Source: Ruegeria intermedia
Lineage (GTDB): Bacteria; Pseudomonadota; Alphaproteobacteria; Rhodobacterales; Rhodobacteraceae
Direction: 5' to 3'
Assembly: GCF_900129345.1 (NCBI RefSeq)
Contig: NZ_FQVK01000004.1
Span: 1-64,000 of the forward strand
DNA length: 64,000 nucleotides
The position numbers were made by a program, and so were the translations under genes. Below are positions 35,041 through 46,448 of this stretch, piece after piece. Each line of letters starts with the position of its first letter. Within the stretch, counting starts at the first letter, position 1. The notes under the pieces are model-generated. The model saw only the letters and a program-made list of their open reading frames with translations, searched no databases and was not told the origin of the DNA.

Positions 35041-35328
35041 ATGGAAGGTGGCGCAATCGCCCAGTTTCTCCCGCTCATCCTGATCTTCGCGATCATGTAC
35101 TTCCTGCTGATCCGTCCGCAGCAGAAGAAGATGAAGGAACATCAGGCCATGGTCGAGGCCGTGCGCCGCGGCGATCAGGTGGTCACGCAGGGCGGCCTGA
35201 TCGGCAAGGTGTCGAAGGTCAAGGAAGGCGAGAACGAGATCGAGGTCGAAATCGCCGATGGCGTGAAGGTCCGCGTGATCAAATCGACCATCGCGCAAGT
35301 TTTGAACAAGACCGAGCCGGCAAAGTAA
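35041..35328 (+). CDS. yajC: Preprotein translocase accessory subunit YajC
   Basis: The 95-residue protein has the YajC plan: one membrane helix (AQFLPLILIFAIMYFLLIRP), the conserved PQQKKMKEHQAMVEAVRRGD and the soluble GGLIGKVSKV fold. It starts the yajC-secD-secF set, 33 bp before secD, and is preceded by AAAAAAGGAATATCCC as ribosome binding site. It associates with SecDF and the translocon. Confidence 0.95.
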   Translation: MEGGAIAQFLPLILIFAIMYFLLIRPQQKKMKEHQAMVEAVRRGDQVVTQGGLIGKVSKVKEGENEIEVEIADGVKVRVIKSTIAQVLNKTEPAK

Positions 35329-35361
35329 CTTTGCGCGACAATCCACGGAAAAGGCAGGGTA

Positions 35362-37023
35362 ATGCTGCAAATTGACACCTGGAAACGGGTCCTGGTCTGG
35401 CTGGTCTGCGTGGTTGGCTTGCTGTTGGCCCTGCCGAACGCCTTCTACACGCGGGTCGAGCAATCGAACGACGCCAGGGCGGCCATTGAACTGGGCAACG
35501 ACACACCCGAGATGCAGGCGCAGGCCGCGCAATGGCCAAGCTGGCTGCCGTCATCGCTGGTCAATCTGGGGCTTGATCTGCGCGGTGGAGCGCATCTGCT
35601 GGCCGAAGTGCAGGTCAGCGATGTGTACGAAACCCGGATGGAGGCCATGTGGCCGGAAATCCGAAACGCGCTGCGCGACGTGCGCTCCGAGGTCGGCACG
35701 ATCCGCCGGCAGCCGTCTGAGCCCGATGAGATTCGCGTCCGCATCAGCCGGCCCGAAGGCATGCCCCGCGCGCTGGAAGTGGTGCGAGGTCTGGCCCGCC
35801 CGATCCAATCGCTGACCGGGGCAGGCGCCACCGATATCGAGGTGCGCGCCGAGGGCGACACCATCGTGGTGCAATTGTCCGAGGCCGAGAAACTGGCCTC
35901 GGACGACCGCACCGTGCGCCAGGCGCTCGAGATCGTGCGCCGCCGGATCGACGAGGTCGGCACCCGCGAACCCACGATCCAGCGCCAGGGCACCGACCGT
36001 ATCCTGATCCAGGTGCCCGGTATCGGCAGCGCCAGCGAGTTGAAAGAGATCATCGGCACCACCGCGCAGCTGACTTTCAACCCCGTGGTCTCGCGCGGGA
36101 CGGACCCCGACGCCCCGGCGGGAATCGGCGAAAAGGTCGTGCCCTCGATCGACGAAAACGGCGTGTACTACACCATCGAGGCCGCCCCCGTCGTGACCGG
36201 CGAAGAACTGGTGGACGCGCAGCCGTCCTTCGATCAGAACGGCCGCCCGGCCGTCAGTTTCCGGTTCAACACAACGGGCGCGCGCAAGTTCGGCGACTAT
36301 ACCCGCGACAATATCGGCGCGCCCTTCGCCATCGTGCTGGACGACGAAGTGATCTCGGCGCCGGTCATCCAAAGCCACATTCCCGGCGGCTCGGGCATCA
36401 TCACCGGCAATTTTACCGTCGAGGAAAGCACCAACCTGGCCGTCCTGCTGCGCGCCGGAGCGCTGCCTGCGGGGCTGGAGTTCCTGGAAGAACGCACCAT
36501 CGGCCCCGAATTGGGGCAGGACAGCATCGAAGCGGGCAAGGTGGCGACCATCGTGGCCTTTGCCGCAGTGCTGGTCTTCATGGCGCTCAGCTATGGCCTG
36601 TTCGGCATCTTCGCCAACATCGCGCTGCTGATCAACGTGGGGCTGATCTTCGGCCTTCTGTCCCTGATAGGGGCCACGCTGACCCTGCCGGGCATCGCCG
36701 GTATCGTTCTGACGGTGGGCATGGCGGTGGACGCCAACGTTCTGATCTTCGAGCGTATCCGAGAGGAACTGAAATCGGCGAAAGGCCCCGCCCGGGCGAT
36801 CGAACTGGGCTATGAAAAGGCGCTGTCGGCCATTCTGGACGCCAACGTCACCACATTCATCACCGCCGTGATCCTGTTCGCAATGGGCAGCGGCCCGGTA
36901 CGCGGCTTTGCCATCACCTTGGGCCTGGGCATCCTGACGTCCGTGTTCACGGCGATCTTCGTGACCCGCCTGATGGTCGTCATGTGGTTCGAACGCCGCC
37001 GCCCGAAAACGATCGAGGTTTGA
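35362..37023 (+). CDS. secD: Protein translocase subunit SecD
   Basis: SecD uses the proton gradient to pull secreted chains into the periplasm. The 553-residue protein has TM1 (VLVWLVCVVGLLLALPNAFY) and LGLDLRGGAHLLAEV, the D1 family signature. A periplasmic head follows, and then a five-helix bundle from about 390. The bundle holds LTLPGIAGIVLTVGMAVDAN, with the conserved aspartate, and VLIFERIREEL. It is coupled to secF with a one-base gap between stop and start. Confidence 0.96.
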   Translation: MLQIDTWKRVLVWLVCVVGLLLALPNAFYTRVEQSNDARAAIELGNDTPEMQAQAAQWPSWLPSSLVNLGLDLRGGAHLLAEVQVSDVYETRMEAMWPEIRNALRDVRSEVGTIRRQPSEPDEIRVRISRPEGMPRALEVVRGLARPIQSLTGAGATDIEVRAEGDTIVVQLSEAEKLASDDRTVRQALEIVRRRIDEVGTREPTIQRQGTDRILIQVPGIGSASELKEIIGTTAQLTFNPVVSRGTDPDAPAGIGEKVVPSIDENGVYYTIEAAPVVTGEELVDAQPSFDQNGRPAVSFRFNTTGARKFGDYTRDNIGAPFAIVLDDEVISAPVIQSHIPGGSGIITGNFTVEESTNLAVLLRAGALPAGLEFLEERTIGPELGQDSIEAGKVATIVAFAAVLVFMALSYGLFGIFANIALLINVGLIFGLLSLIGATLTLPGIAGIVLTVGMAVDANVLIFERIREELKSAKGPARAIELGYEKALSAILDANVTTFITAVILFAMGSGPVRGFAITLGLGILTSVFTAIFVTRLMVVMWFERRRPKTIEV

Positions 37024-37024
37024 C

Positions 37025-37993
37025 ATGAGACTGAAACTCGTACCCGAAAACACCTCGTTCGATTTCTTCAGCCGCTGGAAGCTTTGGCTGGGCATCTCGG
37101 GGCTGATGATGGTTGTCGCCTTCACGTCGTTCCTGCTGCAGGGGCTGAACTTTGGCATCGACTTCCGCGGCGGCACCACGATCCGCACGCAAAGTGCGCA
37201 GGAAATCGATGTGGGCCTGTACCGGGATGCGATCACCCCGCTGGGCCTGGGCGACGTGTCGATCACCGAAGTGTTCGATCCCACCTTCGGCCCCGACGAA
37301 AACGTGGCCATGATCCGCATTCAGGCGCAGGACGATGCCGAGGCCGTCTCGGCCGCGACCATCACCGCGATCGAAGATGCGCTGCGCGCCGTCGTACCCG
37401 ACATCCAGTTCGTGTCCGTCGAATCGGTGGGGCCCAAGGTCTCGGGCGAGCTGATCCAGACCGCCGTGATCGCCGTGGTTCTGGCGATCGGGGCGGTGCT
37501 GGTCTACATCTGGCTGCGCTTCGAATGGCAGTTCGCGCTGGGTGCCGTGGCCGCGCTGGTGCATGACGTGCTGTTGACGATCGGCATCTTCTCGGAACTT
37601 CAGATCCGCTTCGACCTGGCGATCATCGCGGCCCTGCTGACCATCGTCGGCTACTCGCTGAACGACACCGTGGTCGTGTTCGACCGGGTGCGCGAGAACC
37701 TGCGCAAACACAAGAAGAAAGACCTGAAGGAGGTTCTGAATCTCTCGATCAACGAGACCCTCAGCCGGACGGTGATGACCTCGGTCACGACCCTGCTGGC
37801 GCTGGTCTCGCTCTATGTCCTGGGCGGTGACGTGATCCGCGGGTTCGTCTTCGCAATGATCTGGGGCGTGATCGTGGGGACCTATTCGTCGGTCTTCGTG
37901 GCCTCGACGATCCTGCTGTGGCTGGGGGTCAAGCGCGACTGGTCCAAGCCGTCGAACACGGCCGGAAACCAGTTTGCCAATATCGACGCCTGA
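37025..37993 (+). CDS. secF: Protein translocase subunit SecF
   Basis: The 322-residue partner of SecD has GLNFGIDFRGGTTIRTQ after the first helix and the RND-like helices. Conserved strings are LTIVGYSLNDTVVVFDRVRE and TTLLALVSLYVLGGDVIRGF. The last 20 bases overlap the start of the following TauE/SafE gene, which suggests shared translation. Confidence 0.96.
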   Translation: MRLKLVPENTSFDFFSRWKLWLGISGLMMVVAFTSFLLQGLNFGIDFRGGTTIRTQSAQEIDVGLYRDAITPLGLGDVSITEVFDPTFGPDENVAMIRIQAQDDAEAVSAATITAIEDALRAVVPDIQFVSVESVGPKVSGELIQTAVIAVVLAIGAVLVYIWLRFEWQFALGAVAALVHDVLLTIGIFSELQIRFDLAIIAALLTIVGYSLNDTVVVFDRVRENLRKHKKKDLKEVLNLSINETLSRTVMTSVTTLLALVSLYVLGGDVIRGFVFAMIWGVIVGTYSSVFVASTILLWLGVKRDWSKPSNTAGNQFANIDA

Positions 37994-38732
37994 TCTGTTC
38001 GGCCAGCCCCCCGCGGGGCTGGCCATCGTCGTTTTTGCGGCGCTTCTGGGCGGGCTTGTGCGCGGGTTCACCGGGTTTGGCACCGCGCTGGTTTTTCTGC
38101 CGATTGCAACACCGCATCTGGGCCCGTTCGGCGCCCTGATCGCCCTGACCTGCATGGACGTGTTCGGCCCTCTGCCGAACCTGCGCCGCGCCTGGGCGCA
38201 TGTCGAGCGCCCCGATCTGACACGCCTGATCACGGGCTGCGCCCTGACCTTGCCGGTGGGGCTGTGGGTGCTGTCGCAGGTCCCGCCCGAGCTGTTCCGT
38301 TATGCCGTCAGCACGCTCAGCCTTTCGATGCTGGCGGCGCTGGTCCTTGGTCTGCGCTACACCGGCCCGGTCCGTCGTGGCATGGTCGCGGCCATCGGCG
38401 CGGCGGCGGGCTTCCTCGGCGGCGTTGCAGGTCTGCCCGGGCCTGCCGTCATCCTGTTCTACATGTCGCGGCCGCTGCCCGTGACGGTCATACGCGCAAC
38501 GGTTCTTCTGTTTCTGTTTGCCTTCGATTTCCTGATCTTCGGCTATCTCGGCGTGATGGGCCGCCTCACGGTTGCAACGACCGTGCTGGGCCTGACGCTT
38601 GCAATCCCGAACCTACTGGGTAATTGGCTGGGCGGTTGGCTATTCCGCCCGACACATGACCGCCTCTACCGCGCCATTGCATACGCCGCCATCGCCGCAT
38701 CGGCCTTGTCGGGCCTGCCGCTTTGGGGCTAA
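37974..38732 (+). CDS. TauE/SafE family membrane transporter
   Basis: The 252-residue integral membrane protein has the duplicated family motif GLVRGFTGFGTALVFLPIA (about 28-46) and AGFLGGVAGLPGPAVILFY (about 143-161). About eight hydrophobic segments are visible. The best start is a TTG inside the 3' end of secF; no ATG fits near the N-terminal helix. It lies between secF and the Mth938-like gene, eight bases before the latter, so it rides on the sec/ccm block. Substrate unknown; proteins of this family move sulfur or carboxylate anions. Confidence 0.8.
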   Translation: MPISTPDLFGQPPAGLAIVVFAALLGGLVRGFTGFGTALVFLPIATPHLGPFGALIALTCMDVFGPLPNLRRAWAHVERPDLTRLITGCALTLPVGLWVLSQVPPELFRYAVSTLSLSMLAALVLGLRYTGPVRRGMVAAIGAAAGFLGGVAGLPGPAVILFYMSRPLPVTVIRATVLLFLFAFDFLIFGYLGVMGRLTVATTVLGLTLAIPNLLGNWLGGWLFRPTHDRLYRAIAYAAIAASALSGLPLWG

Positions 38733-38740
38733 AAGATCCC

Positions 38741-39094
38741 ATGCGCCTGAACGAGATCACTTTCACCGACGCCACCCCAATAGACGGCTACGGCCCCGGT
38801 TTCTTCCGTATCGGCGGTCAGGTGTTCCACGGTGCTGTCCTGACGGGACCCGGCGGCACCGGCCCGTGGTCGGGCCTGCAGGATACCGCACCCTTGCTTG
38901 ATCTTGCCGGACAGATTGATGTGCTGTTCATCGGCACCGGCGCCGATCTGTCGCAGATCCCGCCCGAGTTGCGCACAGCCCTCGAAGAGGTCGGCATCGG
39001 GGTCGAGATCATGAACTCTCCCGCCGCCTGCCGCACCTACAACGTGCTGTTGTCCGAAGGCCGCCGCATCGCTCTGGCCCTGTTGCCGGTCTGA
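38741..39094 (+). CDS. Mth938-like domain protein
   Basis: The 117-residue protein matches the small Mth938/AMMECR-like fold: an N-terminal ITFTDATPIDGYGPGFFRIG, DVLFIGTGADLSQIPPELRT and a C-terminal AACRTYNVLLSEGRRIALALLP. This includes the conserved NSPAACRTYN segment. Mitochondrial relatives (NDUFAF3) assemble complex I; bacterial role is not established. Genes of this family commonly sit after secDF in alphaproteobacteria, which agrees with the context here. Confidence 0.82.
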   Translation: MRLNEITFTDATPIDGYGPGFFRIGGQVFHGAVLTGPGGTGPWSGLQDTAPLLDLAGQIDVLFIGTGADLSQIPPELRTALEEVGIGVEIMNSPAACRTYNVLLSEGRRIALALLPV

Positions 39095-39105
39095 CCGCTT
39101 CATCT

Positions 39106-39150
39106 GGCCTCAAATATCCCGGGGAGCGTGAGGGGCTGGCCCCTCACATC
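39106..39150. repeat. Intergenic hairpin repeat (roseobacter-type CTCAAATATCCC element)
   Basis: The sequence CTCAAATATCCCGGGGAGC is followed by a perfect hairpin, GTGAGGGG (39128-39135) and CCCCTCAC (39140-39147) around CTGG. I recall this CTCAAATATCCC plus hairpin arrangement as a common intergenic repeat in Rhodobacteraceae genomes. Only one copy is visible here. It may act as a transcript end for the Mth938-like gene. Confidence 0.45.
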
Positions 39151-39219
39151 CGCCCCGCCAACAGGCCCTGCGGCAAATCCGTCCTTTTTCCCCCGCAACC
39201 AATCGGATAAGCGGGTCTC

Positions 39220-39834
39220 ATGACGCTGACCGTGACCGACCTTGCCATTGCCCGAGGGGGCGTGCCCGTGCTCGAAGGCCTCAGTTTCGCGCTGCCCGCG
39301 GGCAAGGCGCTGATCCTGCGCGGCCCGAACGGGATCGGCAAGACCACCCTTTTGCGCACGCTGGCCGGTCTGCAACCGCCGCTCTCGGGCCGGATCGAGG
39401 GGGCCGAGGACCGGATCGCCTATGCCGCCCATTCCGACGGGCTCAAACCCACCCTGACCGTGACCGAGAACCTGACCTTCTGGGCATCGGTCTTTGGCAC
39501 GCGCGACATCCAGCCCGCGCTGGAGGCCTTTGCCCTGAACGAACTGGCCGATCGTCACGCGGGCAACCTGTCGGCGGGTCAGAAACGCCGGCTGGGTCTG
39601 GCGCGGATGCTGGTGACCGGCCGCCCGATCTGGATGCTGGACGAACCCACCGTGTCACTGGACAAGACCGCCGTGGCAATGTTCGCCGATGCGGTGCGGG
39701 CGCATCTGAGGCAGGGCGGCTCGGCCCTGATTGCCACCCACATCGATCTGGGCCTGGATGGTGAGGTCCTGGATGTCGGCCCCAACAAGGCGCGCCCCAA
39801 GGCGCTGGATGACTTCGACGGAGGCTTCCTGTGA
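39220..39834 (+). CDS. ccmA: Haem exporter ATP-binding protein CcmA
   Basis: The 204-residue ABC ATPase has Walker [20 protein letters not shown], signature [16 protein letters not shown] and Walker [16 protein letters not shown]. It powers the CcmABCD complex that releases haem-loaded CcmE during cytochrome c maturation. It overlaps ccmB by four bases (GTGA). Confidence 0.95.
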   Translation: MTLTVTDLAIARGGVPVLEGLSFALPAGKALILRGPNGIGKTTLLRTLAGLQPPLSGRIEGAEDRIAYAAHSDGLKPTLTVTENLTFWASVFGTRDIQPALEAFALNELADRHAGNLSAGQKRRLGLARMLVTGRPIWMLDEPTVSLDKTAVAMFADAVRAHLRQGGSALIATHIDLGLDGEVLDVGPNKARPKALDDFDGGFL

Positions 39835-40487
39835 TCGCCCTGCTGTTGCGTGACCTGAAACTGTCCTTCCGCGCGGGGGGCGGGTTTGGCCTCGGGCTGG
39901 CCTTCTTCCTGATCGTCACCGTTCTGGTGCCGTTTTCGGTGGGTCCGCAATCCTCGCTGTTGGCGACCATCGCGCCGGGGGTGCTGTGGCTGGGCGCATT
40001 GCTGGCCTGTCTGCTGTCGCTGGATCGTCTGCTGGCACTGGATTGGGAGGACGGGTCGCTCGACCTGCTGGCCACCGCGCCGCTGCCGTTGGAATCGGTG
40101 GTCACGATCAAGGCGCTGGCGCATTGGATCACCACCGGCCTGCCGCTGGTGCTGGCCGCGCCGGTGCTTGGGGTGCTGCTGAACCTGCCCGGCCCCGGCT
40201 TCGGCTGGCTGGTCGTCTCGCTGTTGATCGGCACGCCCGCGCTCAGCGTGATCGGCACCTTTGGCGCAGCCCTGACCGTGGGGCTCAAGCGCGGCGGCCT
40301 GCTGCTGTCGCTGCTGGTGCTGCCGCTTTATGTGCCCACGCTGATCTTCGGGGCCGAGGTCGCGCGCCGCGGCGCCACCGGGATGGAGGTCCAGACCCCG
40401 CTGCTGATGCTGGCCGGGATCACTGCCGCCGCGGTCGCCCTTCTGCCTTTTGCCAGCGCGGCGGTGCTGCGCATCAACCTCAGATGA
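39831..40487 (+). CDS. ccmB: Haem exporter permease CcmB
   Basis: The 218-residue membrane subunit starts at a GTG overlapping the ccmA stop. It has six hydrophobic segments, with family strings [16 protein letters not shown] and [19 protein letters not shown]. It works with CcmA and CcmC. About 59 bp separate it from ccmC, the largest gap in the block. Confidence 0.95.
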   Translation: MIALLLRDLKLSFRAGGGFGLGLAFFLIVTVLVPFSVGPQSSLLATIAPGVLWLGALLACLLSLDRLLALDWEDGSLDLLATAPLPLESVVTIKALAHWITTGLPLVLAAPVLGVLLNLPGPGFGWLVVSLLIGTPALSVIGTFGAALTVGLKRGGLLLSLLVLPLYVPTLIFGAEVARRGATGMEVQTPLLMLAGITAAAVALLPFASAAVLRINLR

Positions 40488-40546
40488 GTGGGGCACGTTG
40501 ACCGATGCCAATTGAGATACACCCCGATTCGGACTAGATAGAGCCC

Positions 40547-41320
40547 ATGTCGATAGCAGCCAAAGCCAATGCCCTGTGGGAATACGCCAACCCGCGCAAG
40601 TTCCTCGCCACCAGCGAGCGGGTCCTGCCGTTCTTCTGGATCAGCTCGGCCCTGTTTCTGGTCGTCGGGCTGGTGTGGGGGTTCTTCTTCACGCCGGATG
40701 ACTACAAGCAGGGGTCGACCGTCAAGATCATCTACCTGCATGTGCCATCAGCACTGATGGCCATCAATTGCTGGCTGATGATGCTGGTCACCTCGCTGGT
40801 CTGGCTGGTGCGCAGGCACCATGTCAGCGCCCTTGCCGCACGCGCCGCAGCGCCGATCGGCATCGTGATGACCCTGATCGCGCTGGCCACCGGCGCCATC
40901 TGGGGGCAGCCGATGTGGGGCACCTGGTGGGCCTGGGATCCGCGCCTGACCTCGTTCCTGATCCTGTTCCTGTTCTATCTGGGCTACATCGCCCTGTGGG
41001 AGGCGATCGAAGACCCCGACACGGCGGCGGACCTGACCTCGGTCTTGTGCATCGTGGGGTCGGTCTTTGCCATTCTCAGCCGCTATGCGGTGAATTTCTG
41101 GAACCAGGGCCTGCATCAGGGCGCATCGGTGATGCGCGCAGGAGCGATCACCGGCACGGACACCACCGAGAAGGTCAGCAACGTGTTCTTCTACCCGCTG
41201 CTGACCTGCATCATCGGCTTCGTGCTGCTGTTCATCGCGCTGGTCCTGTACCGGACCGGCACCGAAATCCGCGCGCGGCGCATCAAGGCGTTGCTGGCAC
41301 GGGAAAGGGTTAACGGATGA
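40547..41320 (+). CDS. ccmC: Haem delivery protein CcmC
   Basis: The 257-residue membrane protein carries the tryptophan-rich haem-handling motif WGTWWAWDPRLTS in a periplasmic loop and flanking histidines (YLHVPSALMAINCW, and NFWNQGLHQGASV). It loads haem on CcmE. Its stop codon overlaps the ATG of ccmD. Confidence 0.95.
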   Translation: MSIAAKANALWEYANPRKFLATSERVLPFFWISSALFLVVGLVWGFFFTPDDYKQGSTVKIIYLHVPSALMAINCWLMMLVTSLVWLVRRHHVSALAARAAAPIGIVMTLIALATGAIWGQPMWGTWWAWDPRLTSFLILFLFYLGYIALWEAIEDPDTAADLTSVLCIVGSVFAILSRYAVNFWNQGLHQGASVMRAGAITGTDTTEKVSNVFFYPLLTCIIGFVLLFIALVLYRTGTEIRARRIKALLARERVNG

Positions 41321-41475
41321 TGCCTGATCTGGGAAAATACGCCGAAACGGTTCTGTCTTCCTACGCGGCCTCGATCGTTTTGCTGGTGGCACTGGTGGTT
41401 TTCAGCATCCTGCGTGGTCGCAAGGTCCGGGCCGAGATGGAAAAGATCGAACAGAGGATGTCGCGCAATGGCTAA
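41317..41475 (+). CDS. ccmD: Haem exporter accessory protein CcmD
   Basis: The 52-residue protein reads MMPDLGKYAETVLSSYAAS, then one membrane helix (IVLLVALVVFSIL) and a basic tail (RGRKVRAEMEKIEQRM). The KYAxxVLxSYAAS opening is characteristic of CcmD, which helps release the CcmE-haem complex. Two consecutive ATG codons offer alternative starts. It overlaps ccmC by four bases and ccmG by eight, so ccmC-D-G are translationally linked. Confidence 0.9.
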   Translation: MMPDLGKYAETVLSSYAASIVLLVALVVFSILRGRKVRAEMEKIEQRMSRNG

Positions 41476-42007
41476 GATCTCGCCGTTGATGATTGCTCCG
41501 CCGCTGATCTTCGGCGCCTTCGCCGTGCTGGCGGCCATCGGGATGTTCCGCGAAGACCCCAACGCGCTGCCCTCGGCCCGCGAAGGCCAGCCCGCGCCGC
41601 CCGTTGTCCTGGCCGAGTTTCCAGGCAAACAGAGGTTCGACGACGCGACCCTGCGCGACGGCCAGGTCAAGCTGGTGAACTATTGGGCCAGCTGGTGTGC
41701 ACCCTGCCGTGCCGAGCATCCGAACCTCGAGAAACTGGCGCAGGAAGGTATTCCGGTCTACGGGATCAACTACAAGGACAAACTGGCGAATGCCGATGCG
41801 TTCCTGGCTGAACTGGGCGATCCCTATGCCGCCATCGGGCGCGATGAAAATGGCCGCATGGGGTTGGACTGGGGCGTCTACGGCGTGCCCGAGACCTACG
41901 TGATCGATGGTGACGGCACGATCATCCTGCGGTTTGCCGGCCCGATCACCCAGCGCGTGATCGAAAACACCATTCGCCCGGCGCTGGAGAAAGCCGCCGC
42001 GCAGTAA
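41468..42007 (+). CDS. ccmG: Thiol:disulfide oxidoreductase CcmG (DsbE)
   Basis: The 179-residue protein has an N-terminal anchor (LMIAPPLIFGAFAVLAAIG) and a periplasmic thioredoxin domain with NYWASWCAPCRAEHP (WCAPC at about residue 76-80) and GVYGVPETYVID with the cis-proline. It reduces the haem-binding cysteines of apocytochromes. It ends the ccmABCDG block; a convergent dehydrogenase gene follows eight bases later. Confidence 0.95.
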   Translation: MAKISPLMIAPPLIFGAFAVLAAIGMFREDPNALPSAREGQPAPPVVLAEFPGKQRFDDATLRDGQVKLVNYWASWCAPCRAEHPNLEKLAQEGIPVYGINYKDKLANADAFLAELGDPYAAIGRDENGRMGLDWGVYGVPETYVIDGDGTIILRFAGPITQRVIENTIRPALEKAAAQ

Positions 42008-42015
42008 CGCCGGGG

Positions 42016-42717
42016 TTAAAGGCGATACCCGCCCGAGACGGTCAGAACCTCTCCGGTGATGAAGGACGCGTCTTCGGATGATAGAAAGCGAACTGCGCGC
42101 GCGATGTCTTCGGGGGTGCCAACACGCCCCAGCGCGGTGTTCTGAACGAACAAAGCGGTCAGGTCGTCTGGCCTGGGGGCTTCGGGGATGTTGATCGCTC
42201 CGGGTGCCACCGCGTTGACGCGAATGCCGTCCGGACCCAGTTCTTTCGCCATGGCGCGGGTCCAAAGGTTCAGCGCGGCCTTGCTGGCCCCGTAGGTCGC
42301 GGCGTCGCGCGGGGGAAGTTCGGCGTTGACCGACGAGATGCTGACGATCGACGCCCCGCGCCGCAGGTGAGGCAACGCGGCAGCCAGAAGCGCGGCCGGA
42401 ACGAGCAGGTTGAGGTCAAGAATGGCCCTGTGATCCTTTTGGCTGAACCGGTCCTTGGGCGTGGCCTGAACCAGCCCGGCATTGTTGATGATCACATCCA
42501 GCCGGCCGAAACTGTCGATGACGCGGCGCACCACGTCTTCGGGCTGGCTTTCCTGCGTCAGATCGCTGTGCAGGGTCAGCGCCGGCCGATCATTGGGCAA
42601 GGGCTGCGGTTCGGTCCTGTGCCAGGTCAGGGCGACGCGATGATCCGCGGCCAGATCGCACGCGATGGCGCGGCCAATTCCACGCGCGCCGCCGGTTATC
42701 AAGGCAACTTTTTCCAT
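42016..42717 (-). CDS. Short-chain dehydrogenase/reductase
   Basis: The 233-residue enzyme has the classical SDR pattern: VALITGGARGIGRAIA (NAD(P)-binding glycines), NNAG near residue 80, SISSVNAELP with the catalytic serine, and YGASK with Tyr and Lys (about 141-145). A C-terminal ITGEVLTVSGGYRL is also present. The start is set at MEKVALITGG; a longer open frame lacks SDR homology. No neighbour indicates a substrate. Confidence 0.9.
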   Translation of the reverse strand: MEKVALITGGARGIGRAIACDLAADHRVALTWHRTEPQPLPNDRPALTLHSDLTQESQPEDVVRRVIDSFGRLDVIINNAGLVQATPKDRFSQKDHRAILDLNLLVPAALLAAALPHLRRGASIVSISSVNAELPPRDAATYGASKAALNLWTRAMAKELGPDGIRVNAVAPGAINIPEAPRPDDLTALFVQNTALGRVGTPEDIARAVRFLSSEDASFITGEVLTVSGGYRL

Positions 42718-42776
42718 GCCCCCAGCAGACCGCTTCTCTGCACGGAACACAACGCGATAGTGGCCAGACCTGAAAC

Positions 42777-42804
42777 GAAAAAGAGCGCCCGTTCGGGGCG
42801 CCCT
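42777..42804 (-). terminator. Intrinsic terminator of acnA
   Basis: On the minus strand GCGCCC and GGGCGC pair around five bases, followed by TCTTTTTCG. It lies 24 bp after the aconitase stop. Confidence 0.75.
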
Positions 42805-42827
42805 TGCGTTCTTGGCTTTGTGCCTGC

Positions 42828-45518
<2,691 letters not shown>

Positions 45519-45745
45519 CTGTGGCCTCCCTCTCAAATGACGTGGAATTGGGATTCGCTGAGCGGTATCTGCATCACCAAGGCCTGCGGTTCAAGGTCCA
45601 ACAGGGCGGGTGCGGCAATTTTTGTATACCATTGCACACATTTTTGCGGATTGCCGCCGAAACCGGTCTCAAGAAACCTTGATTGGCCCTTGATGCGGCC
45701 GGGCTGTAAACCGGTTCCCGTGAACCACAAGCCCCCGAGCCGACC

Positions 45746-46444
45746 ATGCCGCGACATCGCCTGACTGCCGCCGTTCTGTCCTTGTTTCTTGCCGTCCCGG
45801 CCGCGGCCGACGGCCCGGTGGTGGTCGAACTTTTCACCTCGCAGGGCTGTTCCTCGTGTCCGCCGGCGGATGCGATCATGCACGAACTGGCCAAGCGTGA
45901 TGACGTGATCGGCCTGGCCCTGCACGTGGATTACTGGGATTATATCGGCTGGACGGACGAATACGGCGACCCGTTCCACACCACGCGCCAGCGCATCTAT
46001 GCGCGCCGGGGCGGGCGCGACATGATCTATACGCCGCAGATGGTGGTCAACGGTCAGCAGGATATCGTGGGGGCCAGACATGAACAGTTGGAACGGGTGA
46101 TCGATGCCCATTTGGGTGCGCCGCCGATGGCGCAGGTGTCGGCGACGCGAACCGGTGACACCGTTTCGGTCCAGGTCGCCCCGGTCGATCTGCCATCGGG
46201 CGCCGTCTATGACGTCCGGGTCGTGCAATACACGCCATTGCGTCACGCCTCGATCCGCCGGGGCGAACTGGCCGGGCGCGAGCTGGACTATGCCAACGTG
46301 GTCGACGCCTGGCATGCCGGCGGGCAATGGGATGGCGCCGGGCCGCAGGTGTTCCAGGTCTCGGGGGTGTCCGAGTTGCCGGCCGTGGTCTTGGTTCAGC
46401 AGGCCGGGCACGGGCCGATCATCGCGGCCGCGCGGGTGGATTGA
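45746..46444 (+). CDS. DUF1223 family secreted thioredoxin-like protein
   Basis: The 232-residue protein has a signal peptide (LTAAVLSLFLAVPAAA-D) and the DUF1223 core: VVVELFTSQGCSSCPPADAI, with a CSSC redox pair near residue 36, and LHVDYWDYIGWTDEYGDPFH. YTPQMVVNGQQDIVGA completes the core. The fold is thioredoxin-like with a C-terminal beta domain. Function has not been established; the periplasmic CxxC suggests thiol chemistry. It converges with the acyltransferase gene four bases downstream. Confidence 0.88.
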   Translation: MPRHRLTAAVLSLFLAVPAAADGPVVVELFTSQGCSSCPPADAIMHELAKRDDVIGLALHVDYWDYIGWTDEYGDPFHTTRQRIYARRGGRDMIYTPQMVVNGQQDIVGARHEQLERVIDAHLGAPPMAQVSATRTGDTVSVQVAPVDLPSGAVYDVRVVQYTPLRHASIRRGELAGRELDYANVVDAWHAGGQWDGAGPQVFQVSGVSELPAVVLVQQAGHGPIIAAARVD

Positions 46445-46448
46445 GGGT

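Noticed and set aside
45622-45631. TTGTATACCA as a GntR-type operator between acnA and the DUF1223 gene
   Set aside because: The outer bases break the symmetry and the element also fits a -10 region; one imperfect 10-mer is not enough.
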